Below, one piece after another: positions 12,551-25,400 of a DNA stretch of 64,000 bases (the stretch's first letter is position 1; each line of letters begins with the position of its first letter). Made by a program: the position numbers and the translations under genes. Source of the stretch: Strongyloides papillosus (lineage: Eukaryota; Nematoda; Chromadorea; Rhabditida; Strongyloididae); NCBI GenBank assembly GCA_005656395.1, contig SRSI01000050.1, positions 3,162,001-3,226,000 on the forward strand, written 5' to 3'. Below the pieces are notes generated by a model that worked only from the letters and a program-made list of their open reading frames with translations, was not told where the DNA came from and did no database searches.

Positions 12551-14192
12551 AAAGTTTTTGTAAATAAATATATATATATGATATTGAAAATAGAAAAGGC
12601 ATAATTGGTAGTTTTGATACTACGGTGATGTGATAAAGAGGAAAGATAATAATATGGTTGAAGATATTTGATGTAAAAATTGTCATATTTTAATTTAAGG
12701 AGAATAAAGAGGTATGATAATGACGTAGTTATGCTTTATTGTTATTATATAACAGAATAAAAATCTTTTTTTGATAAAAAAATTTATGATGACGATTCTT
12801 AGTCAAGGTAAAATGATTTCATAAAATTTCTTTTGTAAGATTGATATGAAAATAGTGAAGATTTAGATAGTTTATAACTTAATTTCAAGAGCAAATATTT
12901 ATTAAAAAAGATATGAATTAGAGGGAAAACTAAAAGATAAACATTTTAAAACTCTATTAAGAGTATGTAAAAGAAATTCATTGTGCTTTGAAATAAGTTT
13001 GATAGCACAATAAGATGATAATTAACCAAAATTCTTAACTAAAAAAGGGTTGAGAACAAGTTTTATTGTAGTTTTTGCCAAAATTTGCTCTATATTGTAT
13101 GATTTATAAACAAAATGTAAGTATATAACGAGACAGATTTGACATCACTGGTGCGCGAATGTCTTTGGTTATTTTTTACTCAATTTCAAATTTTGCTAAT
13201 GTGTAGATGAAGTTCAGATTTAATAATGAGAATGTTCTTAGTGATAAATTGAGTTTAATCTTAGTGATATTGATATTAAATGTTATCGATATGATAATTT
13301 TGAATACATTGTATTCATAGTTAATTATGGTGGATTCATGGGTTACATAAGGGATTCACAGGTAGAACACATGATTCAGAAGTTTGGAAAATTTCCATGT
13401 CGGGTTCAGGGGGTTTCATAAAGATTTCACAAACGAAAATCCGATGATTCAGGGGATTCATAAATGTGAACATAATATTCAGAGTTTTCAAAAATCTTTA
13501 TTTCGAATTCGGGGTTTTTATATGGGTTTCGTGAATGGAAAGTTGAAGATTCCGCACTCAGAAAAAATATCATTTTTCGCAGTTAAAACATGCAATATTG
13601 AATATTACTATCAACAAGACGAAAAATGATGTTTTTTTCTGTATGAACTGTTGAAATTACTACGCCTTGTAATCCTTAGATCAGTTTAAATAATCAGAGA
13701 ATCTTAACTTAATACGGCTTATGACGCCTCGCCTTTATGGGAGGGCAAAATGCTCTCCAAGCGGTCATCAAGCATCCAACCTCACGAAAGAGACTGAATC
13801 GCATCTTTATAATCAGAAGCGAGCCCTATCTAATTATCATCACGTTTGTGCCAACAACTAGAAAAGCGTACCACAGAAAAGATCTTCTAAAGCATCATTT
13901 CTAACATTCACTGCAACATTTAAAATATCTATTATACCAACCATTTATCCTTAATTGTGTTATTTTACCAGTGTCACAAGTTAGGAAGCAAATGCATGTA
14001 TTTTATCTTTAATAAAAAATTAACTCTAATTCATTAGAGAGAAAAAATTCTAGCATTAAAATATAATTCGAAACTTCATTTAATAAGATTTTTATTAAGA
14101 ATATGACATATATAGTGATTAATATAAGAATTATATTAAGAAATTAAGGTCTCAAATCAAAAATAGAAACCTTACGTATAATCCAATGAACT
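12551..14192. other. Intergenic region with GATTCA-rich repeats
   Basis: From about 13325 to 13560 the sequence repeats GATTCA/GATTTCA-type words, and the open frame across it reads as repeat, not protein. From 13670 to 13925 it enters the duplicated unit A, with a GC-richer stretch also found at 23390-23600. Confidence 0.55.
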
Positions 14193-15213
14193 TCATTCAA
14201 AAGCGTCTCCAAAAATTTCAATAGAATCAATACGACCACAAGCAGGACATTCCAAATTACCTCCATAAAGAAAATACTCTTCTAGCATCATATTAGTATG
14301 ATTATAAGGGAATTCATCTGAGTAGAAATAAAATAATAATTCCAAAGGTGCTTCACGACTGGGAATATCAAGACCGAGGGAAATATGCTTATGCAAACAG
14401 TTATTCCTACTTCTTGACAATTCCTCCTTAACAATCGTTTCAATAACCATCCTATAAGTTGCCAAACTACTTAAAGATAATTTAAATTTACGAAGATCCG
14501 AATTGTTTCCAACAAAATATTTGATCATTCTTGAGTTAACGAAAGCTGTATCCTCTCCTTCACGTATAACTATTGACTCCAATGAATTTCTTACCGGAAT
14601 AATAAAATCATTTGGTACATTTAGATGTGGAAAATCTAAGTCTAATTCCAGATTTTCTACTTTTTTTATTTTCTGCAAGAATGATAGTGTGGTACCAAGA
14701 TCTTTCTCACAATTCATTGCAGAAACATACATATCATAGGCTCCAAAATCACTATGCAAATAATCACTAAAAATTCCCATTACATCTGTGTGTCTACCAA
14801 ATGAGATACCCATTTTGTCTAGAAAATATATATCATTAAAGTTCTGGAGAAAGCTGTGGAGTTGATTTGGTTCCGAAGAAGGCTATAAAAAGAACATTCT
14901 TTGAATATACTAGCGTAAAATAAAAACTAACCAAAATGATTGTCTTCACATTAGATACATCCTCTAAGGGGTCCACGTCGGCCTTTATAAAAGAATAGGA
15001 TATTATAATTCTATCAATATCATCATCGTGATTGTAACTATTACTAAGAAATATTCCAAAGAGTGACGGCTTCCACATAAGCTTATGATACTTCTTAGTA
15101 ACGTAATTGAAATCCCTGGCAGCAAGCTTAACATTAATAAGTTTATTCCACGGGATATTTGAAAAAATTTTAGCCAAAATTTCCGGTGGAAGTGATAGTA
15201 TGTTCAAATCCAT
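14193..15213 (-). CDS. F-box protein, copy A
   Basis: Two exons, 15213-14932 and 14882-14193, split by a 49-base GTTAGT...TATAG intron in phase 0, give 323 aa. The start is the Met before DLNILSLPPEIL; the upstream in-frame extension lacks homology to any domain. Residues 5-45 form an F-box (LPPEILAKIF, then NVKLAARDFNYVTKKYHK), the SKP1-binding adaptor of SCF ubiquitin ligases. The rest is a substrate-binding region without a recognised repeat and ends near a CPACG pair. Copy B at 23888-24892 has an almost identical F-box but only about half the residues in common after it. Role in targeted protein turnover is inferred from the F-box alone. Confidence 0.75.
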
Positions 15214-15439
15214 TGTAGAGCAACAATAGTTAAGTAATTTATTCAATTTGAAGGTGATTGGGCAATAAACTAATGCATAAACGATGTACAAAAAGGATTA
15301 CATTTTCATGAGCTGGAGGAAATTATTTTCGAGAGAAAGATATGTTGTTGATATGTAACTCCAATGTTTACATGATACATTCTTCTTTCAACTTTAGTAT
15401 TTTGTTGCTTTTGTCTGTGAAATAAGCTGTTTTAGAATA

Positions 15440-15715
15440 TTATGTATATAGGTATGACATGTTTTTTCATCGAATTTCAAAAGATGTCTTAGTTCTTTTA
15501 TTACTAGTATTAAGTAAATAAATAAGAAGGAAGTTGAAAATCAAAACTTAAACACACATTTTGAATATTTGTAAATATCTAGAATTAAAAACTACCTTTC
15601 AACACTACAAATATATTAAACAAAAATTCGTTTAATAATTTAAGTTTGATATTTGTAACAATTTGAAGAAAGTAAGGTTTGTTAAAAATAAATTTTATGT
15701 GAGTGTTTATGTCTT
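15440..15715 (-). pseudogene. Relic of chemoreceptor exon 1 (unit A)
   Basis: The reverse strand lines up with exon 1 and the upstream flank of the intact receptor at 21999-23038, including the stretch encoding NFLVIYLLNTDN-like residues, but carries stop codons and shifts. It lies upstream of the F-box copy A, and the same relic sits upstream of copy B. Confidence 0.65.
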
Positions 15716-16149
15716 ATTCTTGTAATTCAGAGAGCCCATATGTTAGAAATGATGAATTCAGTGTTTTCATGTAAGATTCATGGATAAATAACTTTGGATT
15801 CAGAAGATTTATGAATAATTATTGAAATTAATTGATGATTATTTTGTCAATATGAAAATTAATAGTGCCTTTCATTGGAAAATCCGAAATACTCCTTGAT
15901 AAACACAATCACTCTAAATAAGAAGTAATTATTGAGAATGTTTTCGAGATTTCATTGTATATTTTAACACTTATCAATAGATTTATAATTTATCACCTTA
16001 GGTCGAAGAGATAAAAGATAGTTTTTCTTTCTTCGTACTTTACATCAATATAATAAATAAAAACTGATAAGAAAAATAAATGTTTCAACGTATTTATTTG
16101 ATATGGTACACAAAAAAATTAAACATATCATTTTGATCAACCATCCTCA

Positions 16150-16398
16150 AAATATTATCAACTACAGGTAATGTTAAAATAACCAATCATGCAAAATGTG
16201 TAAAATGGTGGGCTACAAAATACTATCAAATGTACCCGTTTTTTATATAAAATACATGCGTCGAATCGACTAGTCTAGGTTTTCTGTGTGGTAGTAACTT
16301 GAACAGGACCTATGCTAAAGGGAACAATTTTGGAGCAACAGGTTTAATAATCGCCCTTATTGCTATTATCGTCATAGCTGTTCGTGGTGCAGCTTAAC
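16150..16398 (+). pseudogene. Possible relic of a small cysteine-rich, GPI-type surface protein
   Basis: The last 100 bases read in one frame as CGSNLNRTYAKGN followed by a hydrophobic tail (GLIIALIAIIVIAV) and a stop at 16398. This resembles the end of Ly6/ET-module proteins (CC..D.CN motif plus membrane tail) with key cysteines lost. A second piece in another frame (KCVKWWATKYYQMYP) precedes it. No start or complete frame exists. Weak call. Confidence 0.25.
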
Positions 16399-17170
16399 AC
16401 TTTCTATGTAAAATGAAATCAAATAGAAATGAATTTATTGAAAACAGCAACTTTAACTGGAACAGAAAATAGTTAAATGATATTTAAATTAAAGAAACAC
16501 AATAACTTATTATTGGTAAGCAAAGAGAATCCGAGAAACTAGCAAAACTTATTAATAATTAGACTTAATATATTCAATGAGATATTTAGGTCCACCGTGT
16601 TGGCTGGAGAAATAGCTGTATACATTACTAACTTAATCTTAAATTGTTATACAATTAATTGTGATACTGTTTTATGTGTAAGATTTAATAAAAATGCTTA
16701 TTAAGTTTTTTTTTTACAATATTTCTGTATGTAGTTAGAAGATTAATCGTATTATTTTCCATTGGGTCCAGTTGGATGTTTATGTGATAGAAAATCTTTT
16801 TGAGATAGACATTCCATTATGAAGCGAAGTCATGAATATATGAAACATATAACAACTGATTATTAACCATTAATCAGAGACATCATATATAAGTCATATA
16901 CCAATAAATGCTGGATTATAATAGTACCATTCACAAAAATATCATATAAAGGTGCATACATCTTTGTTATAACATTTAAAAAATGATAAGAAGTGATTTG
17001 ATAGAGTCATCAAATCTGCTAACTTTTAACATATTATAGATCAAAATAAAAAATATTCTTTTAACAAGTAATGTCTCATAAAAACTTTGTTTAAAACAAT
17101 GTTACCACGATTTTTTGTATCAAAAGCAGTAAAAAAGGCACCTTACCCTATTATCAAACAATTGTAATAG

Positions 17171-17178
17171 TATAAAAG
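17171..17178 (+). promoter_or_regulatory. TATA-like box before F-box pseudogene
   Basis: TATAAAAG lies about 80 bases before the former start codon at 17250, with a TTTATTCCTAG acceptor-like site just before the ATG. Confidence 0.3.
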
Positions 17179-17249
17179 GAAGAGAAAGAAAAAATATTCA
17201 CATTTTATATTTTTACTAACTCACTTACTTTTATTCCTAGTTCTAAAAT

Positions 17250-18633
17250 ATGGATGCTACAAAAGAAAAAACATTTGTTGAGTTAATGGGAGTTGATGAT
17301 CTTAAGGAACATGTCTTGAAATATATTGAAAAATTTAGTGACACTGAAAGTATAGCGAAAACGAGTAAAATCTCTTTGTTTGGCAATTAGTGGAGATAAA
17401 ATTGGGAGAGATGTTATGTGGTTTGCTGAAAAAGTTTTTTAACCATTAAATTTAAACGGGGTTTAAAAGTGCTTATGAAGTCCCAGTATTAGAAAGAGTT
17501 AATATTCTAGACATAAACAATACTTATAAGGAACTTGAAGAAGAGAGACGATATTGTGGGGGAAACAATCATCAGCAAAAATCGAATACTTCTTTCTATC
17601 AAATATAATAATAGGACGTATACTCCTGAGGAAAGTATATCGCTGGCTCAAAAAATTGCTGAAGAATTCATGCTAAATCACCACTAAAGAAGTTATGAGG
17701 AAAATTTTTATTTTGAACATGAGTGCAACAGTCTGCAATTGTCATTGTTACTTGAATGCCTAAGCTATATGAATCATGACAACGTGGAACGGATCGAACT
17801 TCCTGGATCTATCTTGAAAATTTGTGAGTGTTTGGATGATAGTAATGTATGGGATCGGGATGTATTTGGTGGTTTCCCTAACCTCAAAGAAGTTATTTTT
17901 TTATTGCCATTCCAAATTTCGTCGACACTGTGAATCTTCTGGAGACATAAAAACTATAGAATACATCATTGAAAGTTTAGCAGAAAAAAGAATTGTACGA
18001 TAATCTTTAGTTTTGTGCACCCTAATGATAATGTTTTTATTAGAAATATCAACAAATTTATGGATTCTGTGATAGTTGGGGTGTTAAAATTAAATTAGAA
18101 TTATATTCAGAGCATCTGGAGCCTGTAGCAAAGTCTGTACATATAAAAAACCCCGTTAATAAACCATTCTCAATAAATAACTTGATAAGATTATATACAC
18201 TAGCTGTTTATCATTCAAACCCTTTCTTGAAGTGTGTGGAAAACTTTCAAGTTTATGGAAATCTAGGAATTTACACATATGCCTTTTTCATTTTAATATC
18301 AGTGATGACATCAAAAATACTTGTATGTTAGATATGGAAAGGTATTCATTTAGAAATTGCAAAACATTAAAAGAAATTGCACAGCCCTACTATAATAGTT
18401 ATATTGAACATTGTGAATGTATTGAAGAAATGTTAATAAACAATTTATTATTTATTGGATCGCTAATGCCTGATACAATTGAAAGATTAGAAATAATTAA
18501 TAGATTAGAAACAGTTGATGATAAATATTGTTTTCCAATGTCAAGTAGGATAACAAGAAAACTAAGTAAATGTATACCTAATATAAAAGTGTTAAATATG
18601 AATTTTATTAAATATAATAAAAAGATATTATAA
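17250..18633 (+). pseudogene. Broken F-box-like gene
   Basis: An ATG at 17250 opens a frame (VDDLKEHVLKYIEKFSD, then SIAKTSK) that looks like a divergent F-box, broken near 17370 by a one-base shift. The same protein continues in another frame as AISGDKIGRDVMWFAEKVF and stops again. Later pieces remain open at 17739-17933 and 18232-18633, the latter ending in a Leu/Asn-rich stretch like the repeats of F-box proteins. At least four breaks separate the pieces. It lies on the opposite strand to F-box copies A and B and belongs to another branch of the superfamily. Confidence 0.6.
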
Positions 18634-18831
18634 ATTAAAATATTGAACAAGATATTTTAAATATTGTATAAAATTTTGAATATGTTTTCTTAAATTTTAT
18701 ATATTAAAATGTCTATAAATTGTGACATTTTTTGCAAAAAATTAGAGTTTCAATAAATTGTATTAATTTATTCTCTTGTGTTCATTTATTATCTGTATTT
18801 GGTTTTTGTTTTACAAAATGTTAACATTCTA

Positions 18832-19123
18832 TGATGGAGAATTCATGAATAGTAACCGTCTTAGTGCTTTTAGCAATCTTGAAATTGTTATAACAAAGGG
18901 AAATTCTATCACTGAAATTTCCCAAACAATTAAACTTTTCGTCGTCGGCAATGGAGATTATTATGATTCTGATCTAAGTGTATGGATACCGTAAAAAACT
19001 AGTTGGAAGATATTCCAATAGATTTTCAAAATACTTAAATGATGCAAGAGGAATATATATTTTTTTTTGATGACACAACTCAATGGAAGATGTATAAACA
19101 TATAATTCAGAAGTATTTTTAAT
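18832..19123 (+). pseudogene. Fragment of an A/B-type F-box gene
   Basis: The frame around 18841-18994 (NLEIVITKGNSI, TIKLFVVGN) matches the middle of the A/B proteins (LESIVIREGED, RMIKYFVGN). After a stop the next in-line piece, QWKMYKHIIQK near 19080, matches TYRMVIETIVKEEL. No start or C-terminus remains, so this is a dead internal fragment in inverted orientation relative to copies A and B. Confidence 0.5.
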
Positions 19124-20277
19124 TAAATTACTTTTTTATATTGTATTTATTTGTATATAATAATGATGTATTTATATCTTAATAAAATTTATATGAATTG
19201 TACTGCTTTAATTTATGTTTCCTTCAAAGGATATTTCTATTATTTATGTAAAGGTGTAAGGTTCCTAAAAAGAAATGATAACTAATAAAACCTTGGCAAA
19301 TAATGACTTATTCATTCTTTCTATTTTTGATTTAATAAAATTTTATTAATTAATCCTAACTGGGATTTACAGTTTAATTAACATGGGATTAAAGCTGTTA
19401 ATTCTAAGATTTCATAGATTCCAACTAAGATAACAAACCAATTTATTTTACAAAATTGATATATTTTAAAATTCTCAAAGTTAATTGATAAAAAAAGAGG
19501 TGAGATGGTTGTAAATTCATGTAACATAACTGAATATGAGAAATAAGAAATAGATTTAATTTATTATGGGCATTATTTGTATTCTTATCTTTATTAATCA
19601 CTAAAACCTTTAAAAATTATAAAAAGTTATTACTTTTTTCATAGCGGTATAAAATGCTTAATTTTTATGCTTTATTATATTACTTAAGAAGGGTTTCAAA
19701 AATAGATCTTGAAATATATTGTACAGAACATTGAACTATCATAAAAATACCAAGCTTTCAAAAAGTTACATTATTGCAAAATGATAAAGAATTTTGAAGA
19801 TTAAATTATAATTATTCATCTTTCTTATACTAAATTGTATTTCGACTCCAGTTTCATGGAAAAAATCTTTGGTATTAGTAAAGGTATTTTTACGATTTTT
19901 TATACAGATATATATATTATAGTTTTCTGATAAAGAAATGAAATATTATCATACAAATTTACGATTGATAAATAATTAATACTGTATAAGCCTCTAATAA
20001 GGTTTATGATAAAGGTTTTGTAAAAATTCCATAAAAATTGCAAAACCTATTCGATAATAATATTGGATCTTGAAAAATGAATGTTTCTCTGCAATAATGT
20101 AATATTATCAATTTTTTAAAGTTATGTATAATACAACTTTATTTTTATTAATGTGATAAGATATTAAACTTATTACGATAGTGTTAACTTCATTTTAAAG
20201 TTTAATAAATTCTAATTGAATGTTTATAAGTAACATTCTTGAGTTTTCATATACAACTAATATTTTAATTTTTAGAA
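19124..20277. other. Intergenic, nothing recognised
   Basis: AT-rich DNA between F-box remains and the IgGFc-domain gene. No frame or RNA gene was recognised. Confidence 0.5.
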
Positions 20278-21952
20278 ATGAAAATATTAGCTCAAATTGT
20301 TATTATATTATCCTTAACATTAGGAACTATTTACGCTACCTCCGATACAGATGGAACAGAATTTGTAACATCATTTTTATATAAAAATGCTCCAGATTCA
20401 CAAAATTTTGAATTCTCTCTATATTTCCTACCAACAACAAACACAACTACTTCTGTTACTTATCAATATTGGTCAATAATAAATTCACAAATGGTAAAAA
20501 CTACTTTTGCTGCTAAATACAAAGATTCTAATAAGGTAATTATTATTAAGTTAAATTGATAGAAAAGTTATAATTTATTTGTAGCACATTTTCGCTTACA
20601 ATGACGTTATCACTGATGGACATTATAGTGATGGTCAACCAAAGAATATGACTGATCCAAGAATCTACATCACTTCAACAGCTCCAATAAAAGTAATAGC
20701 TAGAGTTGTCAATCTTGTCACCAAGCAAGGAGACATGTATTTAGTTCCATCAACATTATTCGCTTCCACAAAATTCCTTTTCAAATTACCAGAACCAGTC
20801 TTAGGTAGAGAGCAAGTTGTTCATTTGTTAGCACTACCAAACAGAGATGTTAATGCTCAAGTTATCGTCACTGGACCACAAGGACACAATTTAGTTAACC
20901 AAACAGTAAAACTTAATGGAGCCTTAGGAGGAAATCAAATAATTCTTCCAATAACTACAATCGACATTGGCCCATCAATTTACATATCATCTGATCAACC
21001 AATGGTTGTTATTGGAGCTGTCATCTGTGCAAACTTAAATGCATTAAATGTTAATGCTCCATCATCAAATAACACCTGTGATTATGCTGCTTATTTCCCA
21101 CAACAAATAGGTACCTGGGATTGTACTTCAAGTCTTACTCCACCAGATCAAAGAGTTACAGTTGGAGATCATACAGCTAACATTATTGTTTCTCCAGCAG
21201 ACTCAACATGTGGTTCCTCTATTCCGGTTTCCGTTCTCTCAAATGTTAATCCAACAAATGGTTTACAACAAAAACTTACACCAAAATTAGTTTCAAGATA
21301 CCAAATTGTTCATTCATACATCTCTGAATTAGCTGTTTCATCATCAAATGTTTTACTTTCAATGACACGTGTTGGATCACCAAGAGTAACAATTAATACG
21401 ACCTCAAATGGCATCTATATGCATTATGTACCGGATACAACACAATATTATAGTGGAGAGACACAATTTGTTACTGTAACCCAAGGTGATGTGTTAGAAG
21501 TTTACGTTCAAAATCTCCAAGCCAACGATACATTAAAATTAGATGGTGTTCTAATGCTTCAAGGTATTATCAATGCACGTGCTATAAATTCCTTTAATAA
21601 TGTTTTTACGGTAATTGAACTTAATCTTCCATATGTAGGTGTTCATACATTCTCCTCAACAGCTAAATACATTGGATATGTTATCAGCAAGCTAGATAAT
21701 GTTACAAATACAGCATATGGATATCTTACTGGTTTTAATAAATCAAAACTTCAAACATATTCGCCATACTGTACACTATCTGATGTTATTTTGCCAGCAA
21801 CTTCTACTGTTACAACAACTACACCTTACACAGGACCCCCAACTACTAGAGGAATAAAAATTTATACAACAACCCGGTCAGCTTCAAAAATGAATTTAAA
21901 TTTAATTACCATTTCCTTACTTTTAATTTCCAAAATATTCTTCTTCCAATAA
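20278..21952 (+). CDS. IgGFc-binding-domain surface protein
   Basis: Exons 20278-20535 and 20585-21952 join in phase 0 across a 49-base intron and give 541 aa. Residues 1-20 are a signal peptide (ILAQIVIILSLTLGTIYA). The middle resembles the IgGFc-binding N-terminal domain found in FCGBP-like and many nematode secreted proteins (APIKVIARVVN, DMYLVPSTLFAS, with later VVIGAVICANL). Several NxT/S sites and a Thr/Pro-rich stem follow. The last 20 residues are hydrophobic without a basic tail, suggesting a GPI anchor. It is probably exposed on the cell or body surface, with mucin-like or adhesive function. The codon choice is less AT-biased than in its neighbours, which fits higher expression. Confidence 0.75.
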
Positions 21953-21998
21953 TTTTAATGTATTAATGTTTGTTATCTATCATTTTATAATTTTATAA

Positions 21999-23038
21999 TT
22001 ATTTTATAAAAATTGTTGTTTTTGCTCCTACAAATCGTCCTTCCTTCATAAAACAATTAAAGATTCTTTTCTTGTATTGTGGAGTCAGGAATAACAATAT
22101 ACATGGATTAATAAGAGGTATATACGTTATGCAGACACCAACGAAAATAATGTAACATTGAAATGGGACATTAAACATGAGCATAAAAGATGGTAAAATA
22201 TTTGGGATATAACCCAAGATGATAGGAAGTAATGCTTGGATAAACAATGTTGTTTGAATTTGTTTTTCAAGTTTTAAGGTACTTTCAGTCATGTTGCTTC
22301 GATTACCTTTTAAATGAATAGATATCAAGATACTAAATATTATTATTATTGCAGCAACAATTACGAAACTTGCTATTGTAAAGTAATTGTAAAAGGGTTC
22401 TGTTTTCCTAGTTACTGGAGTTGTTAATGCAATAAAATCTTCACCATATACCTTATCTCTGGCCCAAACATTCTTATTTAACAATTTCTTATACGTCTGA
22501 TATTCTTCCTCTGGTAATTCACCGTAACTTGTAACATATTGAGATGCTGATACTGCAGCTGTTAATATTATAGGAACAGCCATAAATAGAATACTTTTGG
22601 TTTCAAGCGTTTTCCTTTTAACAACAACCAAGTATCTGTAAATAATTGTTATACTTCCACAAAAAATACTGCATGTAAATAAGAAGTTTGTTATGGTAAA
22701 GCACCATGTATGGGCTAGATATACATTAATATATTGCATTACACCCGGTAACGTCATAAAGATTGTCCCCCCAACAGCTTCAACTTGCTAAAAAGGACAT
22801 AATCATAACAATGATATAAGTAGCTTACAAATATTCCTATAAGATGAAAAAATCCCAGACCAATATCCATGATACAATGCATGATAATACAAACTTTATA
22901 AGATGTTTTAGTGCTTTTATTATCAGTATTAAGTAAATAAATAACAAGAAAGTTGAAAATTAACCCAAAAACTTCAACTACATATGTTGAATACTTGTGA
23001 ATATCTAGAATTAAGATTTGTCCTTCAACACTACACAT
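21999..23038 (-). CDS. Seven-TM chemoreceptor, Str superfamily type
   Basis: Exons 23038-22829 and 22787-21999 join in phase 0 over a 41-base intron, giving 332 aa. Seven hydrophobic segments are visible: about residues 18-36, 47-68, 87-118, 130-152, 197-220, 246-272 and 280-305. TM3 ends in YRY, TM6 contains QALLPIILGYIPN and TM7 is followed by NPCILLFLTPQYKKRI, the layout of nematode srd/srh/str receptors used in ciliated sensory neurons. Family assignment inside the superfamily is uncertain (srd is my best guess). Pieces of its first exon survive as relics in both duplicated F-box units, so this is the intact relative of a locally amplified gene. Confidence 0.72.
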
Positions 23039-23887
23039 ATTTCAAATAAAAATTCATAAAATAATTTAAGTCTGATATTTGTAACATTTTTATGAAGCTA
23101 AAGTTTGTTAAAAATAAATTTCATGCGAATTTTTATGCTTTATTCCTAGAACTTAGTTGGAAAAATTATTTTATCCACATTTTTCTTCATTTCTGTGTGA
23201 AAATAAAAGTTCATCACAATTATAATTTAAAGTTTAAAGTACATAGTTTCGGAAAATAATTTTTCTAAAGTTATATTTACAGATACTCATTATAAAAAAT
23301 AAAATCCCTGTGAAGTTTAATCTTTAAACTTTTAAAATTACTATAATACGTAATCATGTGATTCAATCCCGTAAATCAGGAAGTCTAAATAAAATATGGT
23401 CCTAACGCTTTCCCTCTATCAGAGTGCAAAATATCCTCCTGGCGGTCACCAAGCATCCAACCCCACAAAGGAGGTTGAAGTACGTCTTCACGCTCAGGAA
23501 GGGAGGCTGTATCTAATCCTCACCGCCTTGGTATGATTGACTCTGCGTCAACTCTTAGAAAAACGTACCACAGAAAAGATCCTGTGAAGCATGATTTCTA
23601 GTATTCACATTAACATTTTTAAATTGTCTGCTAAACCAACAAATTATCATTAACTGTCCTATTCTATTATCACCACAGTTTAGGAAACAAATGCACTTTA
23701 TATTTAATAAAAAGTTGACTGCAATTCACTAGAGCGAGAAAATTTTAGTATTAAAACATTATCATAAACTTTATTTAATAAGATCTTTGTTAAAAATATG
23801 ACATAATTATTAATATGAGAATTATCTTGAAAAATTTAGGTCTCAAATCAGAAATCGAAACCTTAAAACATAATCCAATAAACTTCA

Positions 23888-24892
23888 TTATTCGCTTTCA
23901 ACAATTAAAATTTTATCAAATTCACCACAAACAGGACATTCCAATTCGTTGAGATAAAGAAAATAATCGTCCGGTATGGTATCAGCATCATTATAAGGTA
24001 ATTCTTCTGAGTTAAAATAACTTAATAATTCAGAAATCCCTTCAAAATTTGAAATATCAAGATAGAAAACAATACTCTTATGCGAACAGCCATTATTTCT
24101 TCTCGCCAGTTCTTCCTTAACAATCGTTCCAATGACCATCTTATAGGTCTGGAAATCATCGAATTTTAAAAGATATTTACTAAGATTTGGATTGTTCTCC
24201 ACAATAAACTTGATCATTCTTGGGTTAATAATATTCGTATCTTTACTTTCTATGATTTCTAATATCTCCAGTGAATCTCTCACTGGAATAATAAAATCTC
24301 CTGGTACACTTTTATGTGAAAAGTAAAAGAATAATTTTAGATCTCTCACTTTCTGTATTTTTTCTAAAAGTGGCAATGTGTTACCAAGATCTTTTACAGA
24401 ACCCCCTGCAGCTACACACATAGTTTCTATCCTATTAGTATTATGAAAATAACCACTAAAAATCCGGATTACCTCTGTGTTGTTACAAAAATCGTTATCC
24501 ACGTTATTTAGTGAAGTTAAATCAACTTTTTGGAGAAATCTGTGGAGTTGATATAGTTCCGAAGAAGGCTATAAAAAAAACATTATTGAATATACTAGAA
24601 TAAAATAAAAACTAACAAAAATGAATTCCTTCTCGTCAGTATTATCCCCGTTCCCTCCAGCTATATAAATACTATAGATTATCTTAATTCTATCGATGCC
24701 ATCATCCCCAGTGCGATCATCTTCAAAAAATATTTCATAGAGTTTTGGCTTTTGCATGTGCTTATGATACTTCTCAGTAACATAATTGAAATCCCTGGCA
24801 GCAAGCTTAACATTAATAAGTTTATTCCACGGAATATTTGAAAAAATTTTAGCCAAAATTTCCGGTGGAAGTGACAGTATATTCAAATCCAT
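23888..24892 (-). CDS. F-box protein, copy B
   Basis: Exons 24892-24617 and 24568-23888 with a 48-base intron in phase 0 give 318 aa. The start matches copy A. The F-box of about 50 residues differs from copy A by only a residue or two, whereas the C-terminal region is far more diverged (for example VPGDFIIPVRDSLE and PRMIKFIVENN align with copy A, but much between does not). It ends near an ECPVCG pair like copy A. Inferred role: SKP1-binding substrate adaptor with a rapidly changing target-binding part. Confidence 0.75.
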
Positions 24893-25164
24893 TGTAGAGC
24901 AAAAATAGATAAGTAATTTATTCAATTTGAAGATGACTTGGCAAAAAACTAATGCATAAACGATGTACAAAAAGAATTACATTTTCATGAGTCTGGAGAA
25001 AATTATTTTCGAGAGAAAGAAGTATTGTAAATATGTAACGCCATTGTTTAAAATGATACATTCTTCTTTCAACTTTAGTATTTTGTTGCTTTTGTCTGTG
25101 AAATAAGCTGTTTTAGAATATTATGTATATAGGTATGACATGTTTTTTCATCGAATTTCAAAAG

Positions 25165-25400
25165 ATGTCTTAGTTCTTTTATTACTAGTATTAAGTAAAT
25201 AAATAAGGAGGAAATTGAAAATCAGAACCAAAACTTAAACACATATTTAAAATATTTGTGAATATCTAGAATTAAAAACTACCTTTTAACACTACAAATA
25301 TATTAATTAAAAATTTGTTAAATAATTTAAGTTTGATATTCGTAACATTTTGAAGAAAGTAAAGTTTGTTAAAAATAAATTTTATGTGAGTGTTTATATC
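25165..25400 (-). pseudogene. Relic of chemoreceptor exon 1 (unit B)
   Basis: The reverse strand aligns with exon 1 and the upstream flank of the receptor at 21999-23038, and still more closely with the relic at 15440-15715. No open frame survives. Confidence 0.6.

Larger units (their letters stand above)
13670..16105. repeat. Duplicated unit A (F-box gene plus chemoreceptor relic)
   Basis: This unit pairs with 23385-25790 in the same orientation along its whole length, roughly 9.7 kb apart. Shared parts in order: a GC-richer stretch (13670-13925), the F-box gene, its upstream flank (nearly identical over about 200 bases from 15380), a chemoreceptor exon-1 relic, and a tail up to about 16105. 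Confidence 0.8.

Noticed and set aside
13384..13629. 81-aa frame, Phe/Gly/His-rich
   Set aside because: It reads across GATTCA-type repeats. The repeated DNA words, not selection on protein, create it.
15214..15291. N-terminal extension of F-box copy A (and the like extension of copy B)
   Set aside because: The internal Met is followed at once by the F-box. The extension is shared only because the flank DNA is duplicated.
17250..18633. Treating the three open pieces as separate small genes
   Set aside because: They line up as one protein interrupted by shifts and stops, without splice sites in matching phase, so a pseudogene is the simpler reading.
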